Assembly: GCF_000699445.3 (NCBI RefSeq)
Contig: NC_067195.1
Span: 67,576,591-67,640,590, forward strand
Reading direction: 5' to 3'
Length of the DNA stretch: 64,000 nucleotides
DNA from: Schistosoma haematobium
Lineage: Eukaryota; Platyhelminthes; Trematoda; Strigeidida; Schistosomatidae
Positions 43,991-56,615 of the stretch are shown piece after piece. Position 1 is the stretch's first letter, and the number at the start of each line of letters is the position of its first letter. The translations under genes and the position numbers were made by a program. The notes under the pieces are model-generated. The model made no database searches. It worked only from the letters and a program-made list of their open reading frames with translations, and was not told the DNA's origin.

Positions 43991-45277
43991 GTCCTAACAC
44001 ATAGTCAATAAATTTAAAATGGATTTTGAAACTTCAACAAAAATAATAATAATAGTAATACTAATAATAATAATGCTGATGATGATGATGATGTTCATCT
44101 ACCTTCTATAGTACTTTATTTATCAATATATTTCTAGTTGAAATAGACTACTTTCAAGTAAAGCATTAAGGTGTTATACACCTAATGTTCATATTCTGTT
44201 AGTATTTATACAATCATAAGTTTACATAGCAAAAAAAAAATGTGGTTATAAAAGTCACTCTTCTATGTAAGATTAATTCGTTTATACACAATGTGACATT
44301 TTAACTATATTTTACTGACTTGATCAACAAATAATCGATTTAGTTTGTCCGTCATGATAATTCATATAATAGCTGATAGTATCCAGGGGATTAACTAGAA
44401 AAATTTCGTTATTAGAGACTGACGTAAAACTCTTGGTTACAGCTTATCTCTATTAATATATACGGATTAGTAAGCCATTCTACCATTCAAAGATTCTAAT
44501 TATCCTACGTGTTTTTTAACCCTACTTAATGTTGCAATAGATTATCAAAACAATTGCTTATAAATAATAATGTCAGTTTAATAGAATTTCTGAAAAATAA
44601 AGTGAAAATGGTTTAAGATTATTCTATTGTTGTTATATGTTTAATAGATATATCTATATTCCAATTCCATAAAAGGTCAGTTCCAGCCCTAAATACCTTG
44701 ATGATAGTGTTTCCAATTGTGAAACTAGACGACAAAAATTCAAATCTTAAGTCAAAACAGATTTTTTCTTCGATATTGTAGATATGCCTAACTAACTAGT
44801 AAAACCTTCCATGAGATCTTGGTCAAAGGTTTCTTTCCACGTTCATTCAAATGCCTAACATGACACTTTTTCAACCAGAAAACCACTATAACTATTGTAT
44901 TTTGATTACATATAAGGTAATTACACTTCATCTGAATAATACATCTGTAACATGAGCTGAGCATTCACCAATAAAATAAATTGTTGGTTATAATACGGAT
45001 ATACTAAATAAACTGTGAGTTTTCTAAAACTGAAATATTTAGGTGTGGTTAGTTAGAATCTTCATCCTTTCATTCCATTCTTGTTTCAAGTTATTGAAAA
45101 TCTTTTGATTTCGCATCATTGCACTGTATAGTCACACACTTCAAAATTGTTGATGAGCAACGAATTTTCACAGAACTGGAGTGTAATTATTTTCATTTTA
45201 TTGAAAGAAAAACAACTTAAGTTCATTATTTGTTGTCTCTTAGTTTGAAATTAAGAAGATTTATTTATATTTTAGAC
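43991..45277. other. AT-rich stretch, no gene
   Basis: Includes AAT- and GATGAT-rich microsatellites at 44,040-44,092. Nothing else recognised. Confidence 0.4.
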
Positions 45278-45722
45278 AAAACGTCATATCAGAAGGGGTT
45301 TTGTGGAGATTTTAAAAATTTCACTGAGTGAAATTATGAGTCAATTGGAGCTATACCACCATGAAAAACCTGAAAGCACAGAACGCCCGTTTCGTCCTAG
45401 TATGGGACTCCTCAGCAGTACGCATCCATGATCCCGCACCTTGCGAGATTCGAAACCAGGACCTATCAGTCTCGCGCCAAGCGCTTAACCAACTAGACCA
45501 CTGACTCGGCACCTAACGGTGTTAATGTCTAACATGGATGCCGGCTCAGTGGTCTAGAGGTTAAGCACTTGGCGCGGGACTGACTGGTCCTGGTTTTGAA
45601 TCTCGCGGGATGCGGGATCATGGATGAGCATTGCTGAGGAGTCCCATACTAGGACAAAACGGGTTTTCAATAGTGGTCTAGCTTCAATTGACTCATGATT
45701 TCAACCAGTGAAAACATCATAT
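45278..45722. mobile_element. Family A SINE inverted dimer with 12-bp TSD (one mismatch)
   Basis: AAAACGTCATAT (45,278-45,289) and AAAACATCATAT (45,711-45,722) flank the unit. A complete minus-strand copy (tail 45,290, hammerhead 45,376-45,423, head to about 45,512) meets a complete plus-strand head-to-tail copy (about 45,539-45,710) near ACATGGATGCCGGC. The plus copy has lost part of the hammerhead (GACAAAACGGGTTTTC) and its final tail. Unlike most pairs, both tRNA-like heads are retained. Confidence 0.78.
45376..45423 (-). ncRNA. Hammerhead ribozyme, family A
   Basis: On the minus strand: core CTGAGGA, stem II GTCC-CATACTA-GGAC, GAAA. Stem III is ACGGGCGT, and the cleavage-site triplet is GTT rather than GTC (allowed for hammerheads but usually slower). 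Stem I has one mismatch (GTACTG with CTGTGC). Confidence 0.55.
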
Positions 45723-45821
45723 GTACATCATCGTCAAATAACATCTAAAGGTATAAGAAAAGTAGTGTTTAAGCATTTAAGAAACTTATGTATGTTGGAT
45801 TTGTTTAACTACTATTCAAAA

Positions 45822-45822
<1 letters not shown>

Positions 45823-45869
<47 letters not shown>
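45823..45869. repeat. (TA)n microsatellite
   Basis: About 23 uninterrupted TA units. The open frame through it is translated repeat, not a gene. Confidence 0.9.
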
Positions 45870-45872
<3 letters not shown>

Positions 45873-46299
45873 TCAGAAGATCAGTCAAGATGTTGTTGAA
45901 AATATGAACGACCATACAATTATGATTTCATAGTTTCAAAAGTTCAGTTAACCTTATTTTTAGTACAAATTTATATTTAGTAATTGATAAAGAAAATAAA
46001 TGATCAATAACTAATAAAACCCAATGAATCTATATAACTATTCACAAAAAAAGGCAGATTAATTAAGAAAATGATTTTGTATCATACTGAAAATAAGAAT
46101 TATTTATGCTCAGTTATATTAGAAATTATGGATCAAATGAACGTTATTGTTATGATAGGTTAATGGGTATTGTTTAATGCGTTCACTGGTAACTAACTTT
46201 GAAATATATTATCGAAGTTACAATAAAAACAATTAATCTCTGTAGTTAATCCATGTTGATATTGGGATTGTTACCACTGTTGGTAAGAATTAATAGCCA
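45870..46299. other. AT-rich stretch, no gene
   Basis: No recognised feature. Confidence 0.4.
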
Positions 46300-46415
46300 A
46301 ACAACAATGACGTCCAGTGCTTCCAGATTTCCAACTGTGGTCTAACACCAATCGGTTCATGATCTCAATGAAAAACTTAATAATCTCCACAACTCCTATA
46401 TTGATAAACTGACTA
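46300..46415 (+). mobile_element. Family A SINE, 5'-truncated
   Basis: Starts at the cleavage-site side of the hammerhead (ACGTCCAGTGCTTCC) and runs to ATCTCCACAACTCCTATATT. It belongs to the same CAACTGTGGTCTAACACCAA subfamily as the 28.2-kb and 19.7-kb copies. Truncation close to the ribozyme cleavage site also occurs at 27,583 and 28,179. Confidence 0.65.
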
Positions 46416-48149
46416 AAGTTGAGAAAATAAATCAATGGATGCTAAAATAATGTTTTAAAGGCAACACGCTAGTCACAAAGTTGGAATTTCCTTGGTTCCT
46501 TGGATTATGAGTATAAACTCGTGAGAATGTCCATAATACAATAACAAAAAAACTGTCCAATTCCCATTGGTTTTCAATAATTATCTTGAATTCAGTCCAT
46601 AATGTGAAACTGCTTATAAAACCAGCGTTCTAAACTATACAAGTCCAGGATCAAATATACTTAGATAATATTATATCCAAACTGAACATTTATTAAATTA
46701 ACACTATCAGGTTTCTAAATTGTATTCATCAAGTAGTGATACTAACCATATTGTAAATATACTCAATTTTGTAAAACAGACTAATTGGTTATTAACTTAG
46801 TGGTTAACAAATATTAATCCTACTATCCACCATCCATATTACAGAACACGGGTGGGGACAATCGAATGTATTTAACACAAAATTACAGGACTTGTTGATA
46901 AAATCTAACGACCATAAGGCAAATGCTTAATTTGCAAAATGTCCACCAATTGTCTCAAAATGACTCAGACTTCATTGTTCTTGCATTTTCATACAAATTG
47001 CATTCTGTTTCCATTCTTTGCTGTTCGGTTCTCTTGCCTCTTTGCTGTCAGACGTTCTGTTCGCGACTAACATCATATAATACTTATGTCAATATAAGTA
47101 GCATACGCCACACTTGTAACTGAGTTCACTCTAAATACAATAAAATTATTGTTTAGTACTTTGTAGCTTTCAATAAATATCCAATTAGTGATCGATTTAT
47201 GACAGAAACTATCTTTCACCGCTGTTCACAGGAAGAAACAAAATTATAAGGTTTTTAAGTAATATATATATATATAACCCTAAAAAAATAAAAGATAAAA
47301 CGTTCAATTTTAAATTAATTAAATAAAAATTCATTACAATTTACAACAGATGTTCAATAAAATAAATAAAAATATTTCCATGAGGATAATTACAATAATA
47401 ATAATAATGAGGATAAAAATTGGATAAATGATATTTTTGTATACCCATTCATCCAGTTTCTAGGTAGGATAGAATATAGAAGAAAAAAATGAAAGAAAAA
47501 AATATGATATTCAATATCAATACTTTTGTTACTACTTATATTACTACATTTTGCCAATTTAACCTAGATTATATGACACCAGATGTAATGAATTAGTCTG
47601 TGAAATTTATGATTGTCTATTAAGGTATTCTATATAGTTCTCATTCTAATTGCTTTTTTTTTTGTTTTTTTACAAATGTGCATAATATACACCTGAACAA
47701 TAGTATTATTCCAGATTTTTGTTTTCTTTTTTGGTTTCATTTGTTTCTTTTGAAGTGTATTCCTAATGTTTAGTTCCTTACTATCGTTGAGAATATTATT
47801 TATACTGTATTATTTGTAAATTTTCTCTATAAGTATCTTGATATACCCTAATGAATATATGTATCAAATTGTGTTATGTTCCTCATTGGTTAACTGATTG
47901 ACTTCTTGTAGAAATAATGTATCTAGTTAGATTCATCTATGTATATCTCATTTGTTTTGTATTCATAATAAATATATGACTCATTTTAACAATCACTTGA
48001 AATTAGAGGTCAATAATTAGAAATTTTACGATATCAAATGTGTATTCCTTTTACGGTCATAAAAGTCTAATACAATTTATGAATAATTGGAATTTATAAA
48101 TTTCCTAAATGACAAAGCAAGCCTTCAAAAGATATAAAGACTCAACAAA
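46416..48149. other. AT-rich stretch, no gene
   Basis: A very decayed family A fragment may lie near 46,490-46,620. The open frame at 46,923-47,123 has no recognisable domain. The remainder is AT-rich with short microsatellites (47,258-47,275; 47,392-47,409). Confidence 0.4.
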
Positions 48150-48650
48150 TTATCTTCAGAAGGGGTTTAGTGGATATTATAGTAATTTCAGTGGTTGAGA
48201 TCATGAGTCATTTGAAGCTAGACAACCATGGAAAACCTGGATATAATATCCACAAACCCCTTCTGACATTATTCAACATATGCTCATTAGTGACTTGCTT
48301 CAAGAGTTATATCCTGGAGTTCTATTGAGAAGCAGTGACCAGTGGAGTTCAACCAGGTCTGTTGTAGGAAAGTAACTCACTGAAGACGGTGGTGAATGTG
48401 TCGCTCAATTTCGTCGATTAGTTGAATTTAGACATTAACACTATTGGATGCCGGCCAGCTTAGTGGTCTAGCGGTTAAGCGTTCGCGTGCAAGACCGATA
48501 GGCCCTGGGTTCGAATCTCACCAGGCAGGATCGTGGATGTGTACTGTTGAAGAGTTCCACAATAAGACGAAATGACCGTCCAGTGCGTCTAGGTTTTCCA
48601 TGGTGATCTAGCTTCAACTGACTAATGATCTCAACGATTGAAATTAATGT
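48150..48650. mobile_element. Family A SINE, minus tail plus long-form plus copy
   Basis: A minus-strand tail (48,158-48,241) is followed by a plus-strand tail end (ATAATATCCACAAACCCCTT to TCTGACATT, 48,243-48,271) and immediately by the leader (CATATGCTCATTAGTGACTT), head (CAGCTTAGTGGTCTAGCGG; B box CTGGGTTCGAATCTC) and a damaged hammerhead (TTGAAGA; stem II AGAC) to about 48,650. The tail-to-leader junction matches those at 928-960 and 12.2 kb. Confidence 0.7.
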
Positions 48651-49619
48651 TCAATCAAACAAAATTCAATTTTTGAAATTTTACATTATTTAGCTTTAAG
48701 AAAAACGGAACCTTTCTCTAAGAACACAAAACCACTAATTACGTTAAACATGTTAATACCAACCCTGTAAAGAGACCACTAACTAAAATTTAAAGTCATA
48801 GATACTAGTTGTTCAGATCATTCGATTGATATTTAAGACCATAATTAATCAGCCTATTTTAGCCTATGTAAACTAACTAAAGTAACGAATTCACGAGCGA
48901 TTCCGACCACCATAATTAGCATGTATATCAATTATGTTGAATGTGTCAGAAATGTTTGAATAAAAAAGATAAATCTGATAATATTTTTAATTAATTTAAA
49001 TGTTACACTCAAATTAATAGTAAAACAACGAAATTTATTGATTAAAATGATCGTCTATAATTTACGGGAAAAATTATTGATTATTACTGAAATTAAACTC
49101 CAATTTTTTTTGTCATTAAAATCAATTGACTCATGATCTCAATTGTCGAAATTAAAATCTGTGCTTATAATAGATGTTCAAGGGATTTGATTTCGTATTT
49201 TAGATTTCTCTTGAATTTTATATACCTCAAAATTCTCCAAAAACGTATATCGTATAATCGTAGTTTATACTAGAATGAAACTTTTTAAGACATCATTTAT
49301 AAGTTATAGTTTCTATGGAATTATATTAAATAGTCAGAGTCAATATTAGCATATTTTTTTTCAACGTTAAATAGATTAGATACATGTGAAGAAAATATAG
49401 CTATCGTGAGTACATTAACAGAATTGTCTTGAATAATTAAACATTTTCGACTAACTCAATTTGATATACGTAGGTTAGTGTTATTCAGAATAATTTAACA
49501 AGCTGATAAAATTATTTTTAGTTACAAAAATTTATTTTGCTTAAGTTTATATCCCTAACTTAAATTTATCGATTAAATGCTTGGGTTTAGATCCCTTTAA
49601 TTTTTAAATTTAATTTTAA
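48651..49619. other. AT-rich stretch, no gene
   Basis: No recognised feature. Confidence 0.4.
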
Positions 49620-50395
49620 ATCTAGACTTCGCAGATAATCTGGCTCTTCTGTCGCACACGCATCAACAAATGCAGGAGAAGACGACCAGTGTAGCAGCAG
49701 CCTTAGCAGCAGTAGGTCTCAATATACACAAAGGGAAAAGCAAGATTCTCCGATACAAACCAGCATGCAACATTCGAATCATACTTGATGGAGAAGATTT
49801 GAAAGATGTAAAAATCGTTGCATATCTGGGCAGCATCGTTGATGAACAGGGTGGATGTGATGCAGATGTGAAGGCGCGAATCAGCAAAGCAAGAGCAGCA
49901 TATCTATAACTGAGGAACATCTGGAACTCAAAGCAGCTGTCAACCAACACCAAGGTCAGAATTTTCAATACAAATCTCAAGACAGTTCTACTATATGAGG
50001 TCGAAACTTGGAGAACTACGAAAACCATAATCCAGAAGATACAAGTGTTTATTGACAGTCGTCTACGCAAAATACTTCAGATCTGTTGGCCAGACACTAT
50101 CAGCAACAACCTACTATGGGAGAGAACAAACCAAATCCCAACGAAGGAAGAAATCTGGAAGAAACGCTGGAAGTGGATAGGACACATACTGAGGAAAGCA
50201 CTCAACTGCGTCACAAGACAAGACCTCACATAGAATCCCCAAGGCCAAAGGAAAAGAGGAAGACCGAAAAACACATGGAGACAGACATGAGAAGAATGAA
50301 CAAAAATTGGATAAAACTGGAAGGGAAGGCCCAGGACAGAATGGGTTGGAGAATGTGGGCCGGTGACATATGCTTCCTTGGGAGTAACAGGCGTA
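49620..50395 (+). pseudogene. RTE-type retrotransposon, 5'-truncated RT C-terminus
   Basis: Closely related to the last third of the element at 56,009-59,222 and in the same orientation. It starts within the catalytic motif region (DFADNLALLSH, 49,626 on; the second D of FADD is N here) and continues with GLNIHKGKSKILRY, then VAYLGSIVDEQGGCDADVKA. A stop follows at 49,907 and then, in shifting frames, [20 protein letters not shown] and [20 protein letters not shown]. It ends near GGAGTAACAGGCGTAAAT, matching the parent's 3' end (59,191-59,210) without the TAAG-type tail. Severe 5' truncation is usual for target-primed insertions. The open frames on the other strand are shadows. Confidence 0.8.
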
Positions 50396-50980
50396 AATTT
50401 AGTCGATTCAATTCAAATACCTTCAATATTATGATCAAATATGTTAATGATACTATTATAAAAATAAGATCATTTCCTGGAAATTTTTATAAACTTTATA
50501 AAAATAAATCTTTTGTCCCTTGAATATCATTTAACAACAACGAGAAATATTTATGTAGATCATGTTATCTGCATGTGAACAGTAAATTGTACAGTCATCA
50601 CAAATTAATAAATGTTTTAAAGTATTTAGTAATATAGTACTTCCATATTCAGTATGTGATTTCATTTACTTAGATTCAATTGTACATAAAGCATAAGTGT
50701 ATCGGTTCAAGATGATGCATCAAATTAACGTAGCGAAGTAAAATTATTGAAGAAAATTGCACAGTATCAAAAGTAGTAACAGTATCACTGGTAGTATAAA
50801 ACATTAGGTATTTAAAATATGACTCAATGAGAAGGGACAAATTTACAGAAGAAATGTCTATGATTTTAAAACTCATAATCTAAGGAAAGCTAGAGCGTAA
50901 ATGCGTCTAGGTTATTATCGCTGATTTTGACTCATTTTATTTAACTTCAACTATGCGTCACGATAATCGCGTGGATTTCA
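50396..50980. other. AT-rich stretch, no gene
   Basis: No recognised feature between the RTE fragment and the long TA run. Confidence 0.4.
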
Positions 50981-52107
<1,127 letters not shown>

Positions 52108-52488
52108 AAGGCGGCCTGCTTGAATATCTGGGCTACCTGTTCCTGCTATCTAGATATTCCAATAAGTTATCTGTTTTCTTGTTTGTTCTAACAGATTGTT
52201 ATGCCTATTAATTTCATAACCTATTCAGATGTGTTTGTGAAAAGTTTGCTACATTTCACTGTAAAACTTACAAAAGAGTCTAATTAGAGACATCGTGGCT
52301 GCTGACAATGTGTATTGAAACGAATGAACATTATTCAGATGTCGAGTTCTAACCGGTGATCATCCAATATTTATCGTCAATATCGATCAAGAAAAAAGAA
52401 AAGGAAACTTGTTGAAATATTTTGTACTGAGAATTCTATTTTGTACCAAAAATATAATATTTAATAAAGCCATTAATAATAATAATGT
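52108..52488 (+). repeat. 3' end of a non-LTR retrotransposon, copy 2
   Basis: Direct repeat of 1,668-2,062, ending in AATAAAGCCATTAATAATAATA. Both copies share the segment order throughout, with scattered substitutions and small indels, so they are independent old insertions of one family. Confidence 0.6.
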
Positions 52489-53189
52489 TATGGAAAACAT
52501 TACTTAACTTTTTAAAGATAATAAATATTGACAGAATTGTCAGACTGAGGTATGCATTCAATCTTTTATTATAGCTCAGCATATACTGTATATTTTAAGC
52601 AATGAAAGTCTTATCAATTTTGTGAGAAAATGTTTTTCTTTTTGCACTAATTTTAAATCATTCACGAACCTATAAAATTAAGGACTAACTATCAGCCTCA
52701 CTCATTAGTGAACATATGAGAATGGACTGGAAGAATTTGAAAACAAATTAATGAACTCTTTTACTTGTAAAGTATATCATTTGTGAAATAATACATTTAA
52801 CTAGTTTTTCTTTAGAAAACATTGTTCAGAGTTAAATTCTATTGCAGTTAGAAAAAAAATAACCTGGTCACATATTTATATTTTTCCAGATCAGATATTC
52901 CACACAATGTCCTAGTGAACATTCCAAAGATTCTGTCGAATCGATAGATTGTAGCTAGCAACAAAATTCAAAATGTGCATAACATCTTGTATGAGGCCGG
53001 ATTCCATAATTGTTGTAACCGTTTAATATGACGGGATTAAAAACCAAACTTACATTCTTTTACTCATTGTAATTTTTATTCAGCATTACTTCCGTTTTAA
53101 TTCAGTGTGATAATTACTTAGTATAGTATTTGTTTTGTTTTTCTAGTATGATAATTTATTCAGTATAACATATGATGTTCTTGTATTAA
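52489..53189. other. AT-rich stretch, no gene
   Basis: No recognised feature. Confidence 0.4.
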
Positions 53190-53570
53190 ATTAACATAAA
53201 CCATGATTAGCATAACACTCGGCATGTGCTGAGAAGAATTCCAGTTTTGAGGCGTCACTTGTATTGTAGTTTAATCCCTTTCGTAGTAGGTGTTCTTCCA
53301 TATTTGTTAGTGGTTGTTTTGACAGATTAACCAGGCAGTTGTTTGTGTTTTCTTCCATGGGTGGTTTTGAGATCTTGATTGGTTTTTTTCCTTTAGGGTG
53401 TTTCTTCTCTGTTCTCTGTGTCGTTTGCATGATATCTCGATGGCTGTTGTCAAGATTTGCGAATGTTCTGACGTGAGTGTACTTTGTAGCTTCATCTGTT
53501 GGTCCTCTATGACGTGTTGGTATTTGCGGATCCTGTAGTGTGCATCGGTTATCATTAGGTGTACCATTTT
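53190..53570 (-). pseudogene. Penelope-like element, N-terminal ORF fragment
   Basis: Two overlapping minus-strand frames (53,567-53,307 and 53,430-53,191), linked by a frameshift near 53,430, encode a charged, probably helical segment (IEDQQMKLQSTLTSEHSQIL; KRHREQRRNTLKEKN). This is followed by CLVNLSKQPLTNMEEHLLRK and GLNYNTSDASKLEFFSAHAE. The 'V-x-N-L-S-x-x-x-L-T-x-x-E-x-x-L-L-x-K-G-L-x-[FY]' pattern is the conserved PLE block N-terminal to the RT. The RT and endonuclease regions do not follow, so only the 5' part of the ORF remains. Assignment rests on this one block. Confidence 0.55.
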
Positions 53571-53985
53571 TCTTCCATTTTGCTCAGCTATTCTCTATCC
53601 TAATGGGTAGTTGATTGGAGGTCTTCATCTTACACTTGTTGGTAGAACATGCTGGTGAAGACACTCATGGAGAAAACACAGTTGTTCTCGAGTAGAGGCC
53701 TGCCTTTTGGCAAAATTCTCCCATTTTCGAACAAGGAGAAGCGTATTACGCTCAAAATCATATGAACTCAGCATGTGATTTGTTATAACTGTAAATATTT
53801 TTCATATATGTGATTTTATCCTAATTATTAATTAAAATGGGTGTACAAATAATAGATGAACGAATGTATTTTTGACTAGGGTTGTCATCGTGTTTTAAGT
53901 TTTAATAAATCTTCACGTGTACCAGTCTTGGTGTGCTTTCTTTCGAGTCGTGTTGGTTGCCAATGTAGTCATAAATTAAATGTCA
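53571..53985 (-). repeat. PLE 5' flank / terminal module, copy 2
   Basis: Lies immediately upstream (minus sense) of the PLE N-terminal frame. The part at 53,985-53,740 is homologous to 43,655-43,850 on the plus strand. The segment 53,690-53,600 (GAGAACAACTGTGTTTTCTC) is purine-rich coding-like sequence but shows no frame I can name. Confidence 0.45.
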
Positions 53986-54507
53986 TAATGAAACCCTTGA
54001 TATGATCTAAATGAACATGCATATATTATTCATTTTATTTTTTTTAAAAATGTAATACAAAGTAATTATTAATTAAATTATGATTATCGATTCAACCATA
54101 TGAGAAAAAACTATTTTCTCTCAGATTTCTTTTTATTTATACATGCAAATAATGATAAAGGTTAAAAGATAGTCTACGACTGAACCTTAGTTTTATATTT
54201 GATTTAATAATAGAGACTTTAGTACGGTAATTGTTTAACTTTTAAAAGAATTTCAGTTATTTATTCACATTGGATGCATTTAGCCAGTTTGAAATAGGAT
54301 AATGAAACTTAATTGGTTTATTATTATGATAAACACATGTAGTTCTTTGATTTTTATGACAAATTAAAAACAAAAACCCAGTAATTAAGGTGTTATTAAG
54401 ATGCACTTCAGAAGTCTTGGTCAAATTATAACAAGAAATTTAGGTTTTTTCGCAGCTTTAGTCATTACGTAAACAAGGAATGTGATAATTGATAATCAAC
54501 TACTTCG

Positions 54508-54551
<44 letters not shown>

Positions 54552-55559
54552 TTAATTTATATACAACCATAAACTTACATACTCCATGAAGAAACTGAAT
54601 ACAATAATCCTGTATTGAAAATTTTAATTCCCTTTTTTTTATTCTGTATATTCTGTATCTAATAATAGTGTTTAGAAACTTTGGATAACTGGTCTAATTT
54701 CATATTTATAAGCTTCATGAATGATTTCTGGAAGAAGCTTATCAACTCAATAATTTTATCTCTTTTAATGTATATTAGTAGCAGTGATTAAAGTTGAAGA
54801 CACAGATACATTGATGGTATTAATAATAGAAATAGTAGTAGCATTAGCAATCCTAGTAGGGTGTGATAATAAATATATTTAGATATTTTATATTAATATG
54901 ATTCAATTAAATAAACAAGAGATGATTGGTGATGTTTCTTAAATTCTAATGACAAATGTAATCTAATCTTACATCAATTTAATACACTATGCTTAGATAT
55001 GAGAATAGAATACATGTTATCCAATTGGTTTTTACCTTAAATTTGACCTTAAACATATGTGAAATTCTTCTTTAAAGAAAAAAAATTACTTTTATACAGT
55101 ATCGGAAATGAGCCACACCTCACAAATATAAATAGCTAAATGTAAATTATAATATTAAAAGGCATCTTCATTTCCACTGATTATTAGTGTATAACAACAT
55201 TTATACACTGTATTTTTAAGTAACTAACATCGATTGATTCTTTTTCAATCTTACAAAGATTTCAATCTACAAAGATTTAAATGAAATACAAATATTGGTA
55301 AATGTAATTAGAAAAATATTGAACTCACTTTGGGAAATAACCTGGTAATATATATACATATATATGTTATTAAGTTAAGACTCACATCAAGGTTGGAAAT
55401 GGATTGTGTTAACCAACTTATATGTTTTAAGGCGCCTGTTAAATAGAAACAATAAGCGTCAAACGAAATTTCAAATAATTATAAATAATTGTTATAGATA
55501 TAAAAATTGAATATATAGTATAAATTCAGTGTGAGAGAAAATAACAAAAAGATGGGAGG
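53986..55559. other. AT-rich stretch, no gene
   Basis: Contains a (TA)n run with one interruption at 54,509-54,552. No coding sequence was recognised. Confidence 0.45.
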
Positions 55560-55700
55560 TAAAATCTGACTCACACGTCCTCGTCGTGCCTCCTGGGTAG
55601 TGGGACGGATGACCCGTGAACAAACGTGAGCGGTAACCCAGATTGTGGAGATCGGGCTAATCACCCACTAGACCGATACCCTCAAATCGATTATAAACTT
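55560..55700 (-). repeat. GC-richer repeat-like block, possibly tRNA-headed
   Basis: On the minus strand, GAGGGTATCGGTCTAGTGGG and TGATTAGCCCGATC resemble an A-box region, with GGGTTACCGCTC as a poor B box about 40 nt on. There is no hammerhead core. It could be a fourth SINE family or an old tRNA-derived fragment. The block at 55,740-55,930 is also GC-richer, but I cannot identify it. Confidence 0.25.
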
Positions 55701-56195
55701 CACAAAGAAACACAGCACAATTACTCTTGGATGGAAAAGCGATGAAAAATTGACAAAAGTGGTGCATGTTATGTATGGGGTTGCGCCTTACGGGGCAAAC
55801 TCCAACTGGTTGCAAAAACAGCTATTGTAGACCCAGTAGTTGTGCCATGCTTTGATGTAGCCTGTTTCTCTCCAGAACGGCTTCACCAACTTGTTTGGCT
55901 GGAAGAGGCAGCAAAATAATAAAATGAGCAATACATAATAACAATAAAGTAAAACGTCATTATCTGTTCTTTGTACCTAGTTTAATTTACAAGTAGAAAA
56001 GGTATTTTAACTCCGCCTGTAGCTCTTCTAGAGTTACTGCCGGTCCCAAGCCCGGGTAAAGGAGGAGGGTTGGGCATGGGGTTAGCGTCCCCATCCTGTA
56101 GAAAACTAACTCGCTAAAAAACGCTTACCAGAAAAAATAATTCAAACCATTTTAACTCTGCCCTGAGAGTTAGAAGGTCTTCATTTAGAAGAATT

Positions 56196-56615
56196 ATGAC
56201 GCTTCATGGTGAAAGCCGAATTCCTTCGGAAGCCACGAGGCCGATGCCCCTTCTAACAACCAGAGCAAAAATTTTTATAGGTACATGGAACGTTCGAACA
56301 ATGCGGGAAACCGGGAAGACCAGCCAAATAGCAATGGAAATGAGGAGATACAACTTGGCAGTACTGGGAATCAGCGAAACCCACTGGACTCAAGCTGGAC
56401 AGAAAAGGCTAGCTACGGGAGAGATGCTGCTATACTCCGGTCACGAAGAGGACAATGCTCCACACACTCAGGGAATCGCTCTTATGCTGTCCAAAGTAGC
56501 ACGAAATGCACTTGTAGGATGGGAATCTCACGGATCCAGAATCATCAAAGCATCATTCAAAACAAAGAAGGAGGATCTTAATGAATATTATCCAATGTTA
56601 TGCACCCACCAATGA
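56196..56615 (+). CDS. RTE endonuclease, N-terminal part (frame 1)
   Basis: Start of the APE-type endonuclease: KIFIGTWNVRTMRETGK (the N of 'W-N-V-R' binds metal in this fold), then LAVLGISETHWT with the catalytic glutamate, then QGIALMLSKVARNALVGWES. The true reading leaves this frame after KTKKEDL near 56,575; the last codons ([11 protein letters not shown]) are the shifted frame. I chose the ATG at 56,196 because the conserved domain starts about 30 residues later and no upstream ATG is in frame nearby. In the family this enzyme nicks target DNA to prime reverse transcription in the nucleus. Confidence 0.8.
   Translation: MTLHGESRIPSEATRPMPLLTTRAKIFIGTWNVRTMRETGKTSQIAMEMRRYNLAVLGISETHWTQAGQKRLATGEMLLYSGHEEDNAPHTQGIALMLSKVARNALVGWESHGSRIIKASFKTKKEDLNEYYPMLCTHQ

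Noticed and set aside
53571..53700. Possible further PLE coding sequence upstream of the N-terminal block
   Set aside because: No frame gives recognisable PLE residues; kept only as flank.
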